The position numbers were made by a program, and so were the translations under genes. The notes beneath the pieces were generated by a model that saw only the letters and a list, made by a program, of their open reading frames with translations, did not search any database and was not told where the DNA came from. This document shows, in pieces, positions 21,729 to 24,347 of a stretch of 24,347 nt of DNA; the first letter of the stretch is position 1; each line of letters opens with the position of its first letter. The stretch covers positions 1 to 24,347 of the forward strand of contig CAJVPP010000946.1 of assembly GCA_910592005.1 (NCBI GenBank), given 5' to 3'. The DNA is from Funneliformis mosseae (taxonomy: Eukaryota; Glomeromycota; Glomeromycetes; Glomerales; Glomeraceae).

Positions 21729-22716
21729 TTAGACAACATTGTTTTAGAAAGTCACGTACATAGATTGATCAAACCAGCATTCAGACTAGCTTCCCCCTTA
21801 CCATATTACAAAACCATTTCCCAAGCACCCACCTTAAATAGCCAAATGAAAGAAATAGTATCAACCTGAGATATAACGCTCAATGGTCCAACCTTCAGAA
21901 AAATTATAGCCGATGTCTCAAATAGTAGTTATCTCATCTGTTACCATTTCACTCACAACATCAACCATAATAATGTTTGTCAGCTTGTTAAATGCTCTGG
22001 TTGTCCTCTTAGCAGACAGACTGTTTCATCTGAGCATTGTATCATTAGTATTCCTAATGTCCTGGCCTACTTAGTCCAGACTATTCCTAAGCAATCACAT
22101 ACAGTCAAGAATCAACCCAAACAATCATTTAGGGAAATCTCTCGTATCACTAATATGATCTTTCACAGATCATACAATGATCTCCCTCTAACAATTCTGC
22201 TCACTGATAATATCATTAATCTTCTTATTCAACCATCAATGCACTCACCCAAGCTTAAACATTTGCAATCCACCTTCATTGATACTACAGCCTTAACATT
22301 TTATACAGATGGCTTCTTAATAGGACCTCGAACGGACAACTGTAAAATGGGATTTGGTTGGATTTGCTTATACCCTGACAACGGTCCATTTACCTTCAAA
22401 GCCTTACTCACAAATTGGCCCTTTTTCACGTGAGCTAAAATATATGCTCTCCTCACTGCCCTCATAGTATCTCCAAACAACGCAGTGGTAGACGTTTACC
22501 TAGATAGCCAGGCAACAATTCATGGTTTTAACAAATGTGCTCTTCAACTATCTTTCTCTGAGAAAGTTTCCAATTATACGATCTGGATTATTATCCGATA
22601 CATCATTGATCACCTCAACCTCCAAGTTTCTCTCTACAAAATCAAAGCACATGCTGGAAATTTTTACAATGAAATAGCAGATAGATTAGCTAAAGATGGA
22701 TGCAATACACCTCCTC
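21729..22716 (+). pseudogene. LINE C ORF2, zinc-like motif and RNase H domain (decayed)
   Basis: Frame 0 runs from about 21729 with one TGA in a Trp-like context (about 21870). CSGCPLSRQTVSSEHC, starting at 21993, could bind zinc. RNase H follows, with LTFYTDGFL (Asp 22308-22310), AKIYALLTAL where the expected Glu is Lys (22437-22439) after TGA 22431, VYLDSQATIHGF (Asp 22503-22505), and KIKAHAGNFYNEIADRLAK with the last Asp at 22680-22682. The domain is cut by hAT-like element 2 just after RLAKDGCNTP. Confidence 0.82.
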
Positions 22717-24177
22717 TAGTGTTCTGCAAAATTGGATCGGATCGGATTTTATCCAAATCTGATCCAATCTGATTTTCATTTTTCAGGATCTGAATCTGAT
22801 CTAAATCTGATAGATTCGTTGAAATCTAGATCTGATCTGAATCTAACAGATCAAATCTCAAATCCAGATCCGACGGATCAGTTTAAGTCCAAATCTGATC
22901 CGATCTGAATCTGAAAGTATTATTAAAAAAACAAATTTTCAGTTCTAAAAGAGATTCGAAAATGTTTCTTTTCAATGAAAGGAACCTTTTCAGCTCTAAA
23001 AGAGTTCTGAAAAGTCGTTCCTTTTCATTGAAAGGAACCTTTTCAGCTTTAAAAGAGTTCTGAAAAGTTGTTCCTTTTCAATAAAAGGAACTTTTCAGCT
23101 CTAAAAGAGATCTGAAAATTCGTTTCTTTTCAATGAAAAGAACTTTTCAGTTCTAAAAGAGTTCTGAAAATTCGTTTCTTTTCAATGAAAGAAAACAAAT
23201 TTTTGGCTCAAAAGAAGTCTGAAAATTCGTCCCTTTTCATTAAAAGAAACCTTTTCAGCTCTAAAAAGTTCTGAAAAGTTATTCCTTTTCATTAAAAGAA
23301 ACCTTTTCAGCTCTAAAGAGTTCCAAAAAGTTGTTCCTTTTCATTAAAAGAAACCTTTTTGGCTCTAAAAGAGTTCTGAAAATTCGTTTCTTTTTAATAA
23401 AGGGAACTTTTTGGTTCTATAGAGTTCTGAAATTCATTTCTTTTCATTGAAAGGAACCTTTTTAGCTCTAAAAAAGTTCTAAAAAGTCATTCCTTTTCAT
23501 TGAAAGGAACCTTTTCAGCTTTAAAAAAGTTCTGAAAAGTCGTTTCTTTTCATTGAAAGGAACCTTTTCAGCTCTAAAGAGTTCTGAAAAGTCATTCCTT
23601 TTTATTGAAAAGAACCTTTTCAGCTCTAAAAGAGTTCTGAAAATTCGTTCTTTTTCAATGAAGAGAACTTTTCAGTTCTATAAGAGTTCTGAAAATTTGT
23701 TTCTTTTCAATGAAAGAAAACAAATTTTTGGCTTAAAAGAAGTCTGAAAATTCGTCCCTTTTCAATGAAAGGAACTTTTTTGGCTCTAAAAGAGTTCCAA
23801 AAATTCGTTCCTTTTCAATGAAGAAACTTTTCAGTTCTATAAGAGTTCTGAAAATTCGTTTTTTTTCAATGAAAGGAAACAAATTTTTGGCTCAAAAGAA
23901 GTTTGAAAATTCGTTCCTTTTCATTGAAAAGGAACTTTTCGGCTTTAATTCAGATCTGACAGATCAGATCTGAATCCAATCTGAATCTGACAGATCCAAA
24001 TCCAATCCCAAATCTGACAGATCAGATCTAAATCTGAATCTGAATCTGACGGATCAGATCCGATCTGAATTCAAATCCAAATTAGATCTGAATCTGACAG
24101 ATCCAATCTGAATCCGATCTATCAAATTCGGATTGGATTCAGATCGATCCGAATCTGTTCAGAACACTAACCTCCTC
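22709..24177. mobile_element. hAT-like non-autonomous element 2, with target-site duplications
   Basis: The element spans 22717-24169 (1453 bp). The ends are a perfect 10-bp inverted repeat TAGTGTTCTG (22717-22726 and 24160-24169), with weaker pairing continuing through GGATCGGATC-like words. It is flanked by identical 8-bp duplications ACCTCCTC at 22709-22716 and 24170-24177. Subterminal zones (about 22735-22915 and 23950-24155) are packed with GATCTGA, GATCCGA and AATCTGA words in both orientations. No transposase frame exists. Removing the element and one duplication rejoins the LINE C frame as NTPPLSLL. Confidence 0.88.
22926..23947. repeat. Minisatellite of 19 units of about 53 bp inside hAT-like element 2
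   Basis: Each unit carries TTTTCAGCTCTAAAAGAG followed by TTCTGAAAA, an imperfect hairpin with an AAAA-type loop (example 22988-23013), and TTCCTTTTCATTGAAAGGAA, a second near-palindrome (example 23018-23037). Counting the TTCTGAAAA-type boundary gives 19 units. A variant type containing ACAAATTTTTGGCT recurs three times (near 23190, 23720 and 23880), pointing to duplication of blocks of units. The open frame at 23553-23747 is repeat sequence, not a gene. Confidence 0.88.
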
Positions 24178-24232
24178 TATCCTTACTATTTAATAATGTC
24201 ACCTTATCAGATTTCTCATTTTGCTTTAATAA
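24178..24232 (+). pseudogene. LINE C ORF2 continuation after hAT-like element 2
   Basis: After the right target duplication the LINE C frame resumes with a short stretch reading SLLFNNVTLSDFSFCFNN and is then cut at the TA that begins the Tc1-like end. This shows the hAT-like element is an insertion within the LINE and not its terminus. Confidence 0.7.
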
Positions 24233-24347
24233 TACAGTAGCGGTCATAAGTATCTGACCGCCTGAGATCATCTAAAATTATTATATAACTACCCCTTAAA
24301 TTTTTCAGAAATATAATATAACACAATACATGATCACCTGTAAATTT
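24233..24347 (+). mobile_element. Start of a Tc1/mariner-like element extending right of the window
   Basis: TA at 24233-24234 is followed by CAGTAGCGGTCATAAGTATC and TGACCGCCT to 24263, matching the inverse of 47-77 at 30 of 31 positions; the one difference is C/T. The inner dyad is GCGGTC at 24240-24245 and GACCGC at 24256-24261. The remaining 84 bases are AT-rich with no visible frame. The element lies mainly beyond the window. Confidence 0.72.

Larger units (their letters stand above)
16540..24232 (+). mobile_element. LINE C: two-ORF APE-type LINE, a related but distinct family, interrupted
   Basis: ORF1 (RNA-binding) and ORF2 (endonuclease, RT, zinc-like motif, RNase H) lie in order on the plus strand. 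Its RT and RNase H can be aligned with LINE A and B in protein motifs but not easily at DNA level, so this is a separate family; both families share (S)IDDSIH or SLDDSIH in ORF1. The body is split by hAT-like element 2 (22717-24169) and stopped by the Tc1-like end at 24233. No 3' UTR or A tail is within the window. The 5' limit is uncertain; I start it at the ORF1 ATG. Confidence 0.82.

Noticed and set aside
23553..23747. Open frame of 64 codons rich in Phe, Ser and Lys
   Set aside because: It is a translation of the 53-bp tandem units of hAT-like element 2.
78..24232. Alternative genetic code in which TAA and TAG encode Gln and TGA encodes Trp
   Set aside because: Most internal stops fit Gln or Trp, but LINE B has TAG at 7695, 7881, 8469 and 8633 where LINE A has TGG, and LINE A has TGA at 2247 where LINE B has CGA (Arg). 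One reassigned code cannot explain these, while C-to-T and G-to-A decay explains all of them.
47..24263. One giant 24-kb transposon bounded by terminal inverted repeats
   Set aside because: The CAGT termini and TA lie on the inner side of both repeats, so the elements extend away from the window. The segment between them is flanking DNA, not the body of a transposon.

Overview
The window is about 24 kb of very AT-rich eukaryotic DNA made almost entirely of transposable elements and their remains. I found no intact host gene, rRNA, tRNA or CRISPR array. The low GC content, the crowding with APE-type LINEs, hAT-like and Tc1-like DNA elements, and a DDE relic whose wording I recall from arbuscular mycorrhizal fungi together suggest a glomeromycotan fungus such as Rhizophagus or Gigaspora. 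That assignment is inference, not proof.

Layout, left to right. (1) 1-77: the end of a Tc1/mariner-like element lying to the left, abutting TA. (2) 78-4046: LINE A, 5' truncated at that junction, with RT, RNase H, a C-terminal zinc-binding region, 3' UTR, AATAAA and poly-A. (3) 4059-11611: LINE B, same family, inserted at the poly-A tail of LINE A and flanked by a 10-bp repeat; it holds ORF1 (RRM plus CCHC knuckle) and ORF2 (endonuclease, RT, RNase H, zinc region). (4) about 11979-13640: a decayed DDE-transposase-like pseudogene. (5) 13911-15389: non-autonomous hAT-like element 1, with 8-bp target duplication, inverted ends and an internal array of roughly 50-bp double-hairpin units. (6) 15398-16539: AT-rich spacer. 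(7) 16540-24232: LINE C, a related but distinct family, whose ORF1 and ORF2 may overlap as ATGA. (8) 22717-24169: hAT-like element 2, inserted in LINE C, with 8-bp target duplication and 19 units of about 53 bp. (9) 24233-24347: the start of a second Tc1-like element, facing right.

All three LINEs lie on the plus strand and all are dead. Where copies A and B can be compared, every stop codon I checked is explained by C-to-T or G-to-A transitions (CAA or CAG to TAA or TAG, TGG to TGA or TAG, CGA to TGA). Catalytic residues are lost in the same way, at different sites in each copy. The same mutational pressure is visible as CG, TG and CA states in the hairpin array of hAT-like element 1.

The most unusual feature is the pair of hAT-like elements. 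They have similar size, related ends (TA..GTTCTG), subterminal short repeats in both orientations, and a minisatellite core in which every unit holds two hairpins, although the core sequences are unrelated.
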